Part shown: positions 32,255 to 41,961 of the stretch, piece by piece
Layout of the letters: every line of letters starts with the position of its first letter
How positions within the stretch are numbered: the first letter of the stretch is position 1
Assembly (NCBI RefSeq): GCF_014295415.1
Contig: NZ_CP052909.1
Coordinates: forward strand, 372,001-436,000
DNA length: 64,000 nt
Source: Constantimarinum furrinae
GTDB taxonomy: Bacteria > Bacteroidota > Bacteroidia > Flavobacteriales > Flavobacteriaceae
Direction: 5' to 3'
The notes under the pieces: generated by a model
The model's database searches: none
Seen by the model: only the letters and a program-made list of their open reading frames with translations
What the model was told of the DNA's origin: nothing
Position numbers and translations under genes: made by a program

Positions 32255-33154
32255 ATGTCGATAGAAGTTAAAAATATTACTAAAACATATGGAGAGCAGC
32301 ATGCACTTCAGGACGTTTCTTTCAGTATAAAAACCGGAGAGATCGTCGGATTTCTTGGGCCAAACGGAGCCGGAAAATCGACGATGATGAAGATCCTAAC
32401 TTCTTATTTGCCGGCAACTGAAGGCGAGGCTTTGGTAAATGGTTTTAATGTTTCAGAAGAAAAAAAGAATGTACAAAAAAGTGTTGGCTATCTACCCGAG
32501 CACAATCCTTTGTATCTGGATATGTACGTTCGTGAATTCTTACAATATAATGCCGAAATTTACGGTATTCCAAAGACAGAGATCGATACAGTAATTGCTC
32601 AGACGAATTTACTACCCGAGGCACATAAAAAGATAGGACAACTTTCCAAGGGATACCGGCAACGGGTAGGAATTGCCAATGCCCTACTCCACAACCCCGA
32701 AGTGCTCATCCTCGACGAACCAACCACCGGATTAGATCCCAATCAGTTGATCGAAATCCGCGATCTTATCAAAAATATCGGTAGTAAGAAAACAGTATTG
32801 CTCTCTACACATATTATGCAGGAGGTAGAAGCGATTTGCGATCGTGTGATCATCATCGACAGAGGGGTTATTGTACTTGATAAAAAACTAAGCGAACTGA
32901 AATCGGATGAAAAACAAATCGTGGAAGTGGAGTTTGATTACAGGGTTGAAGAAGTTGCTTTACAGCAATTGCCACAGGTTTCAGCGGTTAACAACACGGT
33001 TGGCTTCGTTTACGAGATCTATTTTAATTCTAAAGAAGATATGCGCAGTAAGGTATTCGATTTTGCCCATGATAATGGCTTAAAGATCCTGCAACTTCAT
33101 CAAAAGAATCCTACCTTAGAAAAATTATTTACCCAGTTAACTACTCAAAAATAA
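32255..33154 (+). CDS. gldA: Gliding-motility ABC transporter ATPase GldA
   Basis: 299-residue ABC ATPase. Walker A GPNGAGKST (35-43), Q-loop region YLPEHNPLYLDMYVREFL, signature LSKGYRQRVG and Walker B VLILDEPTTGLD, followed by the H-loop STHIMQEVE. The C-terminal extension (about 220-299) is typical of GldA, which works with GldF and GldG; those genes are not in this window, so the assignment depends on overall family resemblance and a generic ABC-2 type exporter remains possible. Its 3' end overlaps the convergent lipoprotein gene by 14 bases. Confidence 0.85.
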   Translation: MSIEVKNITKTYGEQHALQDVSFSIKTGEIVGFLGPNGAGKSTMMKILTSYLPATEGEALVNGFNVSEEKKNVQKSVGYLPEHNPLYLDMYVREFLQYNAEIYGIPKTEIDTVIAQTNLLPEAHKKIGQLSKGYRQRVGIANALLHNPEVLILDEPTTGLDPNQLIEIRDLIKNIGSKKTVLLSTHIMQEVEAICDRVIIIDRGVIVLDKKLSELKSDEKQIVEVEFDYRVEEVALQQLPQVSAVNNTVGFVYEIYFNSKEDMRSKVFDFAHDNGLKILQLHQKNPTLEKLFTQLTTQK

Positions 33155-33893
33155 GCTTACCGGTCCATAGCTCCTCCACCTCAACGATTGGGGGTCGGTT
33201 TTTTGCGATGATGTTACCCACGCTTAGGATCTTTCCGGCGATCTTATCCCTGGGATACACAATCATTTTGTTCGTACTGCGGTGAAAAACAAACAGATTT
33301 TCTATTAATAGTTCGGGAGCTTCAATACGCGCGTCACCATCGGTAAGCTGAAAATTCCCGAATCCTACTCTACCGGTTAAATAAAACTTGGATAGGCCGT
33401 TGGCTTTAATTTTGAGTCGGCCAACATTCAGATCCATTCTGAAATCACCGTCAAAGTGGTACACATCGAGATTTTGTGGATCTGTAGAATTTAATGTAAG
33501 CTCTTCAAACTGAAGGGTCCCCTCACCAATAACAGGAAGTCCGGAACTGTTCCGAATCTCAAAAATATTCCTTGGAGTTGTCACATACACCTTGGTAATT
33601 CCGTAGTCCCGCACATGATTACAACTGTTTCGGTCTGAAACCTTTAAAATACTGTCTTCAACAACCACCTGAACTTCGGGCAGTAAGTTCGAACCGGTTA
33701 CTACCCTAACAGATTGATGATTCCCCTTGGATATAAAAAGTTGTACCCGCTCCCAGACTTGCACCGTTTTAAAGATCTCTACCGTATAATCTTCCTGTAC
33801 AATATCGCCCGAGCTTTGAACACAATCCCAGGCATATTCAGAATCACAACCCATTACCGTTAAAATGCCTAGTATGTAGATTAATTTTTTCAT
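33141..33893 (-). CDS. Head-GIN/DUF2807-type lipoprotein, copy B
   Basis: 250 residues. Lipoprotein signal MKKLIYILGILTVMGC with Cys16. The rest is a right-handed beta-helix-like repeat of the putative auto-transporter adhesin head (DUF2807) type: FKTVQVWERVQLFISKG, ITKVYVTTPRNIFEIRNSSG, GTLQFEELTLNSTDPQNLDVYHFDGDF and LSVGNIIAKNRPPIVEVEE. Function unknown; presumably outer-membrane surface or periplasmic. Follows its partner PagL-like gene by four bases; both are duplicated just upstream. Confidence 0.8.
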   Translation of the reverse strand: MKKLIYILGILTVMGCDSEYAWDCVQSSGDIVQEDYTVEIFKTVQVWERVQLFISKGNHQSVRVVTGSNLLPEVQVVVEDSILKVSDRNSCNHVRDYGITKVYVTTPRNIFEIRNSSGLPVIGEGTLQFEELTLNSTDPQNLDVYHFDGDFRMDLNVGRLKIKANGLSKFYLTGRVGFGNFQLTDGDARIEAPELLIENLFVFHRSTNKMIVYPRDKIAGKILSVGNIIAKNRPPIVEVEELWTGKLIFE

Positions 33894-33897
33894 TTCA

Positions 33898-35007
33898 TTA
33901 AATTCGAACTCCTATTCCAAATTCCACAGCTTCGGCTTTGGCCCAGTGTGCTTTAACCGTTATTACCCCAAACATTTTGTCATTCAGAAAATAGCGTTTT
34001 ACGCCCAGTCTGTTATAAATATTATTCTCAAACTCGTAGGGCCAATATACATATTTTCCCAGTTGAGATACGAATGCCACTTTGTTAAACCTCAGCTCAT
34101 GCCCGATAAATACACCTATTCTCCTATAGTCTTCGTCTCCTGTCAATCCTTCGCCGGGATACGCAACAGATCTGTAATCGATTAATGTTTCCAGGAAGGT
34201 TGAAAAGAAGAAATCTACCCCAACCTGAAAGGTGCTTTTATAGTTAATGCGCTTATCTGCAAAAAAAGAAGCGGTGTAAAAGGGAAATTGTCCCAGTCCG
34301 TTGACATCGGCTTCATTAACTCCTGTCCTGAAAACCGCGTTGTATTTAATCCTTTCGGCATAATGACTGCTGGCCCAGGAGCCCAAAGGGATATAGCCGG
34401 GAAAATCTATTGAATTGAATTGATAACTCAATCCGGCATTAAAATACAGTGTATTTGTACTATTGTTCGGCGCTTTAAAATTCGCGTTCGAGTAATGTAT
34501 CACACCAAATCCGGCCTGAAACCCTAGACCTTTATAAATATTTTCCTTAACATAATTCACCTTTAAAAAAGTAGAACTTAAAAATCTGCTTCCGTAAGCA
34601 TTATTCTGAAAATTCGTTTCAGGATCATAGGGGTTGGAAGCATAAGCGATACCCTGGGCGACTCTAATGGACAGGTTTCTTTCCATAAAGTACCATGTAA
34701 AATGACCATAGGCCGATATATTTTCACCCAAAAAGGGATTTTTCAGATCCTGATAGGCCACAGTAAAACCCCAATCGGGATAATTATACCTCGCTTCCCA
34801 TTCGTTCCACCCGTAGGTTTTCCGATTATAGGCCAGAATAAAACCCGTTGGATGTCCGGTAATTAAATGCGCAATGTCCGGATTGTGCTCCATGATACTT
34901 CCGTAGAAATAATCGAGCTCCAGAGAGACAGGTTTTAACTCCTTTTGTTGTGCCAGCGCAAGATTAAGCGGGAAAATAAGAATGAGCAGGCAATAGGTAT
35001 ACTTCAT
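33898..35007 (-). CDS. PagL-like acyloxyacyl hydrolase (lipid A deacylase family), copy B
   Basis: 369 residues from MKYTYCLLILIFPLNLALAQ, a signal peptide; nine open codons upstream are unnecessary. Alternating beta strands to the C-terminal GIGVRI fit an outer-membrane barrel. The PagL catalytic pattern HxSN appears as VIHYSNANFKAPNNSTN. PagL-type enzymes remove the 3-O acyl chain of lipid A; the native substrate here is inferred from the family. The start lies 27 bases after the stop of the copy A lipoprotein gene, so all four genes probably form one transcript. Confidence 0.8.
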   Translation of the reverse strand: MKYTYCLLILIFPLNLALAQQKELKPVSLELDYFYGSIMEHNPDIAHLITGHPTGFILAYNRKTYGWNEWEARYNYPDWGFTVAYQDLKNPFLGENISAYGHFTWYFMERNLSIRVAQGIAYASNPYDPETNFQNNAYGSRFLSSTFLKVNYVKENIYKGLGFQAGFGVIHYSNANFKAPNNSTNTLYFNAGLSYQFNSIDFPGYIPLGSWASSHYAERIKYNAVFRTGVNEADVNGLGQFPFYTASFFADKRINYKSTFQVGVDFFFSTFLETLIDYRSVAYPGEGLTGDEDYRRIGVFIGHELRFNKVAFVSQLGKYVYWPYEFENNIYNRLGVKRYFLNDKMFGVITVKAHWAKAEAVEFGIGVRI

Positions 35008-35033
35008 TTTTTTTATAATCGCGTAAATATACA

Positions 35034-35783
35034 CTAATCCTGAAAAATTAGCCGTCCGGTAAAGAATTCTTCCACGTCAATAATTGGGGGTCTGGAGAGG
35101 GAAATAACATCCCCCGTTCCATAGATTTTACCCGATATTCTATGCTGTGGATTCACTATCATTTTATTGGCACTTCGTTGAAAAATCGTAAGCTCATTTA
35201 TAATAAGTGCACTTCCTTCAAACCGTGGAAGTTCATCGGTAAAACTGAGCGTTGCACTTTCGGTGGACCCCGATATATAGAATATACTCTGCCCGTTTGC
35301 AGAAACATTCAGATGCTCGGTATTTATTATTAATCTGAAATCACCGCTTTTCTGCACTTCTTCAATATTACCGGTAGTGTTGCTAATTAAACGCAATACA
35401 TCGAAATTAAGTACACCCTCTCCCACTACATCATATGAGGAACTGTTTCTAATTTCCGTTAGCGTGGGTGTTGTCACTGTAGCGTGGGTAACACCGTACT
35501 CCCTCGCAATGTTGCAATAATTGGCATCTCTTATTATAAGGAGATCACCTTCTTTAGTTACGGAAATTTCTTCCATCAGGTTTTCCCCGGTCGTAATTAA
35601 AACCTCATGCACCGGTCCCTGTTTTACCGTTAAGGATACTTCCCCCTCAATTTGTATTCTTGAAAAATCTGAAATCTCCTCAAAAATTTGGATTGTGTTC
35701 CCAGCACTCCTAAAACAGGTGTCCAGCCTGTCTGCCGAACAGGAGACACTTAGTAGCACCAGAAGTATGTATTTTATCTTCAT
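35034..35783 (-). CDS. Head-GIN/DUF2807-type lipoprotein, copy A
   Basis: 249 residues, lipoprotein signal MKIKYILLVLLSVSC (Cys15). Paralogous over its full length to the downstream copy: both share EIRNSS, ANKMIV/TNKMIV, RPPI(I/V)(D/E)VEE and a final TG(R/K)LIF. Same beta-repeat architecture, function unknown. Starts two bases after the copy A deacylase gene stop. The two copies are clearly diverged at protein level, so the duplication is not recent. Confidence 0.8.
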   Translation of the reverse strand: MKIKYILLVLLSVSCSADRLDTCFRSAGNTIQIFEEISDFSRIQIEGEVSLTVKQGPVHEVLITTGENLMEEISVTKEGDLLIIRDANYCNIAREYGVTHATVTTPTLTEIRNSSSYDVVGEGVLNFDVLRLISNTTGNIEEVQKSGDFRLIINTEHLNVSANGQSIFYISGSTESATLSFTDELPRFEGSALIINELTIFQRSANKMIVNPQHRISGKIYGTGDVISLSRPPIIDVEEFFTGRLIFQD

Positions 35784-35785
35784 TT

Positions 35786-36889
35786 TTAAATTCGTATTCC
35801 TAATCCAAATTCTATTGCTTCGGCTTTTGCTCCATGTGTTTTTAAAGTGGCCGCACAGAATAATTGATTACTAATCCTGTATTTTAATCCTGCTCTCAAG
35901 TAGGTTCTGCCTTCAAAATCATAGGGATAATATACATAATACCCGAGTTGAGTTATGACCGCAAATGTATTAATATGCAATTCGTGCCCCATAAATAGCC
36001 CTACTCGTTTATGATCTTCCTCTCCACTAACTGTACCGCCCGGAAAAGCTATCGATACATATGCTATCTCCTTTCTCAAAAATTCGGAAATAAAGAATTC
36101 GCCCCCAAGAGTAATACTGTTTAATGCAGTTAATCTTTTATCGGCATAGGCTGAAAAAACCACAAACGGATGCTGACCCAAATTCACATAATCGCTTTCA
36201 TTTAGACCGCCTCTTATCATAAGATTCAGTTTTATGGCTTCGGAAACTTTTGGCAACGAGTCCAAATGGACATAATTTTGCTCGTTTTCTTCGGAAGTAA
36301 GTGAATACGTAAGTCCGATGTTACCTGCAACGGTATTGGTACTGGTATTGGGAGCTCTGAAATTTCCGTTGGAGTAATGAAAAAGTGACAATCCCGCATA
36401 TACTCCAACAGGCCCGAACAATCGATCCTTTTTATACTGAAGCATTCCATAGGCAGCACCTAACAACCGACTTCCATAGGCAGTGTTCTTCGGGTTATTG
36501 TCCAGATGAAACGGATTTGTATTGTATGCAATCCCTTGACCGATCTTAAAACTCAGATTTCGCTTCAGAAAATAAAAATTGAGGTGGGCATATACCCCCA
36601 TATTGGATCCAAGGACGTCGTAAAGCGGATCGTGATAAACGAATGAAATTCCGTAATCCGGATAATTATAGCGCTGTTGCCAGGCCTTTTCTCCGAAGGT
36701 CTTTTTACTGAACCCAAGCATTAGACCTTGCGGATGATTTCTTATAAGATGTGAAATATCCTTGTTATGCCGTAGAATAGATCCATAAAAGTATCCCCCG
36801 TCAAGTAAATAGGTGTCTGAAGTAGTTTGCTGGGCAGAAACGAAACCTACCCAAAGCATTAAAGCCAGTATTGCAAATCTTTGAGGCAT
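35786..36889 (-). CDS. PagL-like acyloxyacyl hydrolase (lipid A deacylase family), copy A
   Basis: 367 residues; signal peptide MPQRFAILALMLWVGFVSAQ. Barrel-like strands and the HxSN motif in LFHYSNGNFRAPNTSTN. Shares with copy B the blocks YFYGSI, HNKDI/HNPDI, LAY/LGF, RYNYPDYG/RYNYPDWG, YAYGSRLL and the C-terminal KAEAIEFGLGIRI. First gene of the duplicated unit; follows a PLP-enzyme gene by 28 bases. Confidence 0.8.
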   Translation of the reverse strand: MPQRFAILALMLWVGFVSAQQTTSDTYLLDGGYFYGSILRHNKDISHLIRNHPQGLMLGFSKKTFGEKAWQQRYNYPDYGISFVYHDPLYDVLGSNMGVYAHLNFYFLKRNLSFKIGQGIAYNTNPFHLDNNPKNTAYGSRLLGAAYGMLQYKKDRLFGPVGVYAGLSLFHYSNGNFRAPNTSTNTVAGNIGLTYSLTSEENEQNYVHLDSLPKVSEAIKLNLMIRGGLNESDYVNLGQHPFVVFSAYADKRLTALNSITLGGEFFISEFLRKEIAYVSIAFPGGTVSGEEDHKRVGLFMGHELHINTFAVITQLGYYVYYPYDFEGRTYLRAGLKYRISNQLFCAATLKTHGAKAEAIEFGLGIRI

Positions 36890-36917
36890 GGTGCAAAATA
36901 ACGGAAAAATGGAGGCT

Positions 36918-37859
36918 CTAAAAAGTTAATTCGCTCAAATCGACATTCCCACCGGAGATTATGATCCCGACGTTTTTGCCAGCAAAATTTGACTGTTCTT
37001 TTAACAAGGCTGCGAAGGGAACGGCAGAGGAAGTTTCAACTATAATTTTCATACGCTCCATAATAAGCCGCATCGCGGTACGGATCTCTTCTTCTTCCAC
37101 TCTTATTATTTCTGACACCAGGGATTTTATTATAGGGAAATTCTTATCGCCCAAATATGTTCGCAAACCATCTGCAATGGTATTAGCAGTATCGTTTAAT
37201 TCAATCTTTCCGCTTTTTAAAGAACGATAAGCATCATCTGCCAACATAGGCTCTCCACCTATCACTTTACAGTTCTTACCATAGTAGCGGGCTGCAAGCG
37301 CAGTTCCTGCTATGAGTCCGCCACCGCCAACAGGTACCATAATACAATCCAATAGTGGTTGTTCTTCCAAAAGTTCGATTGCGGCTGTGCCCTGTCCTAA
37401 AATTACATTCGTATCATTGGACGGATGAATAAATGTCGCTCCTGTTTCCTGGATGATCTCTTCTGCTGCTGCTTCTCTCGCCTGTATGGTAGCCTCCGAT
37501 TCGGTAATGATTCCACCGTATTGTTTCACCGCTCTTTTTTTTACTTCGGGAGCATTTACGGGCATTACGATATAAGCCTTGGTATTAAGACTTTTTGCGG
37601 CTAATGACAAGGCCTGCGCAAAATTTCCCGAAGAATGCGTGACCACCCCACGGGCTTTTTCGTTATCGTTTAATTTTGAAATAGCATGTACTGCTCCCCT
37701 CATCTTAAATGCACCCATTTTTTGAAAGTTCTCACATTTAAAGAACAGGTTCGAACCCGTTAATTCATTTAACAGAGAAGAAGAAAGTACCGGAGTACGA
37801 TGCACATAAGGTTTTACGATACTATAGGCCGAATCAAGTTGTGCTTTGGAGGGAATCAT
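36918..37859 (-). CDS. PLP-dependent threonine/serine dehydratase or serine racemase
   Basis: 313 residues of fold-type II. Schiff-base lysine in GAFKMRGA (Lys52), the phosphate loop GGGGLIAGTAL (about 179), and the start IVKPYVHRTPVL typical of serine/threonine dehydratases and serine racemases. No C-terminal ACT-like regulatory domain, so it resembles the catabolic/racemase branch more than IlvA. Substrate cannot be fixed from sequence. Lies seven bases downstream of the Rrf2 regulator gene, at the tail of the methionine operon. Confidence 0.85.
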   Translation of the reverse strand: MIPSKAQLDSAYSIVKPYVHRTPVLSSSLLNELTGSNLFFKCENFQKMGAFKMRGAVHAISKLNDNEKARGVVTHSSGNFAQALSLAAKSLNTKAYIVMPVNAPEVKKRAVKQYGGIITESEATIQAREAAAEEIIQETGATFIHPSNDTNVILGQGTAAIELLEEQPLLDCIMVPVGGGGLIAGTALAARYYGKNCKVIGGEPMLADDAYRSLKSGKIELNDTANTIADGLRTYLGDKNFPIIKSLVSEIIRVEEEEIRTAMRLIMERMKIIVETSSAVPFAALLKEQSNFAGKNVGIIISGGNVDLSELTF

Positions 37860-37866
37860 CTACGAT

Positions 37867-38289
37867 CTATTTAGAATCGATTAGGTCCTTGAGACTGGTA
37901 TTCTCAAGGATCGCAAGGTTTTTATCCCGCACTTCGATCATCAGTTTATGTACAGAACAAGCATCTTCATCCGGGCAATCGTCACATTTTTTATAAAAAT
38001 TGAGGCTTACACAGGGAACCATCGCAATTGGCCCTTCAAGGATACGAAACACCGCAGCTATGGAAATTTCTCCCGGCTGCATCAGTAAAAAATAGCCGCC
38101 GCCTTTTCCTTTTTTCGAACCTAGGAACCCGGCCTTTCGCAAAGACAATAAAATACTTTCCAGAAATTTCTGAGAAATATTTTCTGAAGCAGAAATAGAA
38201 GCGATCTGCACGGGTGTATTTTCGTTCCGTCTCGCCAGATAGGCAAGTGCTTTTAATCCGTATTTCGTTTTTCTGGAGAGCATTTTCAA
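37867..38289 (-). CDS. Rrf2-family transcriptional regulator with four Cys
   Basis: 140 residues. N-terminal winged helix (about 1-65: KTKYGLKALAYLAR, then SQKFLESILLSLRKAGFLGSKKGKGGGY). The C-terminal loop has four Cys: 93, 102, 105 and 111 (PCVSLNFYKKCDDCPDEDAC). IscR/NsrR-type Rrf2 proteins bind an Fe-S cluster there, but the spacing here is not identical, so cluster type is uncertain. Position after metF in a methionine operon suggests a role in sulfur metabolism (compare CymR), by inference only. Confidence 0.83.
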   Translation of the reverse strand: MKMLSRKTKYGLKALAYLARRNENTPVQIASISASENISQKFLESILLSLRKAGFLGSKKGKGGGYFLLMQPGEISIAAVFRILEGPIAMVPCVSLNFYKKCDDCPDEDACSVHKLMIEVRDKNLAILENTSLKDLIDSK

Positions 38290-38311
38290 TAATTATTAAA
38301 AGATACCTAAT

Positions 38312-39268
38312 TTAAAATAAATTTGATGCTATTGCCTTGATATTATCACTTTTTCCCATCGAATAATAATGCAAAAAAGGTATGTTGTGCGCCATGAGCT
38401 CCTTGCTTTGTGCAGTACACCAATCTATTCCCAGTTGCTTGATAGCCTCATTGTCTTTGCACTTCAGCACTTCTTTAATTAGTTCTTCAGGAAGTTCGGC
38501 GTTAAATCTGTGAGGAATCAGGTTAAGTTGTTTTTTCGTTGCCAATGGCTTTAATCCCGGGATTATCGGTACTGTGATGCCAGACGCTCTACACTTCTCG
38601 ACAAAATTAAAGAACTTTCGATTATCGAAGAACATCTGGGTAACTACATATGAAGCTCCTCGTTTAATTTTCTGTTTTAAAAAGTGAATGTCGCTATCCA
38701 TGTTAGGCGCTTCCATATGCTTCTCGGGGTATCCGGCCACTCCTATACAAAAATTAGTAGGTGTTTTATTTGCCAGATCTTCATCCAGATACTGCCCCGA
38801 ATTCAATTGAGTGATCTGTGCTACCAGATCGCAGGCATAATTATTTCCACCTTTCTCAGGCCTAAAATACGTTTCGGTTTTTACGGCATCACCGCGAAGT
38901 GCCATGACATTGTCTATCCCTAAAAAGTCCAGATCGATCAAAAAATTCTCTGTATCCTCTCTGGTAAACCCACCGCATAAAATATGGGGAATGGCATCAA
39001 CCTGGTACTTATTCTGAATAGCCGCACAAATACCAACAGTTCCCGGACGTTTTCTTACGATTTTTTTCTCCAGCAAACCGTTCTCCCGTTCGGCAAAAAC
39101 ATATTCTTCCCTGTGGTAAGTAACATCAATAAACGGCGGTTTAAATTCCATTAACGGGTCGATACCGTCAAAGATAGATTGAATATTCTGTCCCTTTAAA
39201 GGAGGCAATATTTCGAAGGAAAACTGGGTTTTCCCGTTGCCATTTTCTATGTGTTCTAATACGGTCAT
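38312..39268 (-). CDS. metF: 5,10-methylenetetrahydrofolate reductase
   Basis: 318-residue TIM-barrel flavoenzyme that makes 5-methyl-THF for methionine synthase. FEILPP near the start, PFIDVTYHREE, GGFTREDTENFLIDLDFLGIDNVMALRGD, and QMFFDNRKFFNFVEKCRASGI are typical. Ends 22 bases before the Rrf2 gene and starts directly after the metH stop, so it is cotranscribed with the enzyme that uses its product. Confidence 0.94.
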   Translation of the reverse strand: MTVLEHIENGNGKTQFSFEILPPLKGQNIQSIFDGIDPLMEFKPPFIDVTYHREEYVFAERENGLLEKKIVRKRPGTVGICAAIQNKYQVDAIPHILCGGFTREDTENFLIDLDFLGIDNVMALRGDAVKTETYFRPEKGGNNYACDLVAQITQLNSGQYLDEDLANKTPTNFCIGVAGYPEKHMEAPNMDSDIHFLKQKIKRGASYVVTQMFFDNRKFFNFVEKCRASGITVPIIPGLKPLATKKQLNLIPHRFNAELPEELIKEVLKCKDNEAIKQLGIDWCTAQSKELMAHNIPFLHYYSMGKSDNIKAIASNLF

Positions 39269-41956
39269 TTAATCTGCGATTGTTGGTTTGAGCCATTTTT
39301 GGGCTGTTTCATAATCCATCTTTTTGCGTTCAGCATAATCTCTAACCTGATCTTCCTTGATCTTTCCAAGTCCGAAATACCGTGCCTCCGGATTGGCAAA
39401 ATAATATCCCGATACCGAAGCGGCCGGCCACATGGCCAGGCTTTCAGTTAAAGCAACTTCTATTTTTTCTTCTACTTTAAGGAGCTTCCATATCGTCTTC
39501 TTCTCCAGGTGATCGGGACAAGCAGGATACCCCGGTGCGGGCCGAATTCCCTTATAGCTTTCCTTAATTAATTCTTCGTTAGACAATTCTTCATCTGCTG
39601 CATACCCCCAATGATGAAGCCGAATCTCTTTGTGTAAATATTCTGCAAAAGCTTCGGCCAATCTGTCGGCAAGGGCTTTGACCATGATCGCGTTGTAATC
39701 GTCGTGATCCTTTTCGTATTCAGCTGCCAGTTCTTTAACACCAAAGCCCACCGACACACAAAAACAACCCATATGATCCTGTTTTCCCGAACTGAGTGGA
39801 GCAATAAAATCGGACAAGGCCAGATTAGGTCGTCCGCTTGCCTTTTTACTTTGTTGTCTAAGGGTTCTAAATACAAACTCCTTATTCGAATGCCTCACGA
39901 GTATGTCATCATCGTCTATGGAATTAGCTTCGAACAGCCCAAAGACGGCTTTCGCTTTAATACGCTTTTCAACAATGATCTTAGAGAGCATGTTTTTTGC
40001 ATCCTCATATAATTCTGAAGCCTGTGTCCCAACGACCTCATCTTTAAGAATGTTCGGAAAGCGACCATGAAGGTCCCAGCTTCTGAAAAACGGCGTCCAG
40101 TCTATAAAGTCTTTTAAAATTTCGAGCCGAAGATCATCAATAACCTGAATGCCCGGTTTGTTGGGTTTACAAATTTCTGAATTCGCCCAATCGATGCTAA
40201 GCTTATTGGCTCTTGCTTTGTCGATAGATATGTATTCCTTAGACTTTTGGCGCTTTAAAAATCCTTCTCTGAAAATAGCATATTCTTCCTTCAGCCTATT
40301 TTTATATCCTTCCGAATGTTCCTTCTGAAGCAAATCCCCAACAATAGTAACCGCTCTGGAGGCGTCATTTACGTGCACTACCGCACTTTTATACTGAGGG
40401 TCTATCTTAACGGCGGTATGTGCTTTACTGGTTGTAGCCCCTCCAATGAGCAGCGGAACCGTAAAATCCTGACGTTGCATTTCTTCAGCAAGAAAGACCA
40501 TTTCGTCCAGAGAAGGCGTTATCAAACCGCTTAGACCAATAATATCGACCTTATGTTGTTTTGCTTCAGCAATAATTTTTTCGGGAGCCACCATTACCCC
40601 AAGGTCGATTACCTCATAGTTATTACAGGCCAGAACCACCCCTACAATATTCTTTCCTATATCGTGAACGTCGCCCTTTACCGTTGCCATGAGTATCTTC
40701 CCGTTGGTCTCAGCAACACCCCCTTTTCCTGCTTCAATAAATGGCAATAAATAGGCCACGGCCTTCTTCATGACACGTGCCGATTTTACTACCTGGGGGA
40801 GGAACATCTTTCCACTTCCAAACAGATCGCCTACCACGTTCATTCCTATCATTAAGTGCCCTTCGATGACTTCGATGGGTTGTGTTACGCTAAGGCGTGC
40901 CTCTTCTACATCGGCAATGATATATTCATCAATTCCTTTTACTAAAGCTCTGGTGATACGTTCCTGAAGGGCCTCGTTGCGCCAGGAAAGATCCACGGTT
41001 TTCTCCTTTGAGGTTTGTTTTACAGTTTCAGCAAAATCGAGCAGTCGCTCGGTGGCATCCTCTCTTCTGTTGAGGATCACGTCTTCCACACGCTCTAATA
41101 ATTCCTTATCAATATCGTCATATACCTCGAGCATGGTTGGATTCACAATGCCAATATTCATTCCGGCCCGTATGGCGTGATATAAAAATACCGAATGCAT
41201 GGCTTCGCGTACGGTGTCATTTCCGCGAAAGCTAAAAGAAACATTACTAACGCCACCACTTACGCTACAATACGGTAAATTTTCCTTTACCCAGCGTGTT
41301 GCGTCAATAAAATCGGTCGCATTTTTATTGTGTTCGTCCATTCCCGTGGCTACAGGAAAAATATTGAGATCGAAAATAATATCTTCGGGCTTAAAACCCA
41401 CGACATCTACCAAGAGGCGGTAGCTGCGTTCTGCGATTTCTATTCTTCTAGTATAAGTATCTGCCTGACCTACCTCATCGAACGCCATGACAATGACTGC
41501 CGCGCCATAGCGTTTTATCAATTTTGCCTGCTCGATAAATACGGCTTCTCCTTCCTTCAAACTAATGGAGTTTACTACACATTTGCCTTGTACCACTTGC
41601 AATCCGGCCTCGATGATATCCCACTTCGAACTATCGATCATTATGGGGATTCTGGAAATATCGGGTTCGGCCAGAAGAAGATTAAGGAAGGATACCATGG
41701 CTGTCTTTCCGTCTATCATTCCATCGTCCATATTCACGTCCAGAATTTGAGCTCCACCTTCCACCTGATGTCGGGCAACCGTTAAAGCCTCTTCAAAATT
41801 TCCTTCATTAATGAGCTTTAGGAATTTTCTGGATCCTGCAACATTGGTCCGCTCCCCAACATTAATAAAGTTACTCTCCGGGGTTATAACCAGAGGTTCT
41901 AAACCGGACAATTTGAGGTAACGTTTTTCTTCCTTATCGGCTTCCTTCAATTGCAT
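39269..41956 (-). CDS. metH: Cobalamin-dependent methionine synthase, pterin-B12-activation part
   Basis: 895 residues carrying three of the four MetH modules: pterin-binding domain (about 20-290, [15 protein letters not shown]), B12 cap and B12-binding domain (about 330-560, with DVHDIG and His431 as the cobalt ligand) and the SAM-dependent activation domain (about 590-890, [12 protein letters not shown]). The homocysteine-binding module is a separate gene immediately upstream. Transfers the methyl group of methyl-THF to homocysteine through methylcobalamin. Five bases after metH-N, directly followed by metF. Confidence 0.95.
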   Translation of the reverse strand: MQLKEADKEEKRYLKLSGLEPLVITPESNFINVGERTNVAGSRKFLKLINEGNFEEALTVARHQVEGGAQILDVNMDDGMIDGKTAMVSFLNLLLAEPDISRIPIMIDSSKWDIIEAGLQVVQGKCVVNSISLKEGEAVFIEQAKLIKRYGAAVIVMAFDEVGQADTYTRRIEIAERSYRLLVDVVGFKPEDIIFDLNIFPVATGMDEHNKNATDFIDATRWVKENLPYCSVSGGVSNVSFSFRGNDTVREAMHSVFLYHAIRAGMNIGIVNPTMLEVYDDIDKELLERVEDVILNRREDATERLLDFAETVKQTSKEKTVDLSWRNEALQERITRALVKGIDEYIIADVEEARLSVTQPIEVIEGHLMIGMNVVGDLFGSGKMFLPQVVKSARVMKKAVAYLLPFIEAGKGGVAETNGKILMATVKGDVHDIGKNIVGVVLACNNYEVIDLGVMVAPEKIIAEAKQHKVDIIGLSGLITPSLDEMVFLAEEMQRQDFTVPLLIGGATTSKAHTAVKIDPQYKSAVVHVNDASRAVTIVGDLLQKEHSEGYKNRLKEEYAIFREGFLKRQKSKEYISIDKARANKLSIDWANSEICKPNKPGIQVIDDLRLEILKDFIDWTPFFRSWDLHGRFPNILKDEVVGTQASELYEDAKNMLSKIIVEKRIKAKAVFGLFEANSIDDDDILVRHSNKEFVFRTLRQQSKKASGRPNLALSDFIAPLSSGKQDHMGCFCVSVGFGVKELAAEYEKDHDDYNAIMVKALADRLAEAFAEYLHKEIRLHHWGYAADEELSNEELIKESYKGIRPAPGYPACPDHLEKKTIWKLLKVEEKIEVALTESLAMWPAASVSGYYFANPEARYFGLGKIKEDQVRDYAERKKMDYETAQKWLKPTIAD

Positions 41957-41961
41957 AGCGT

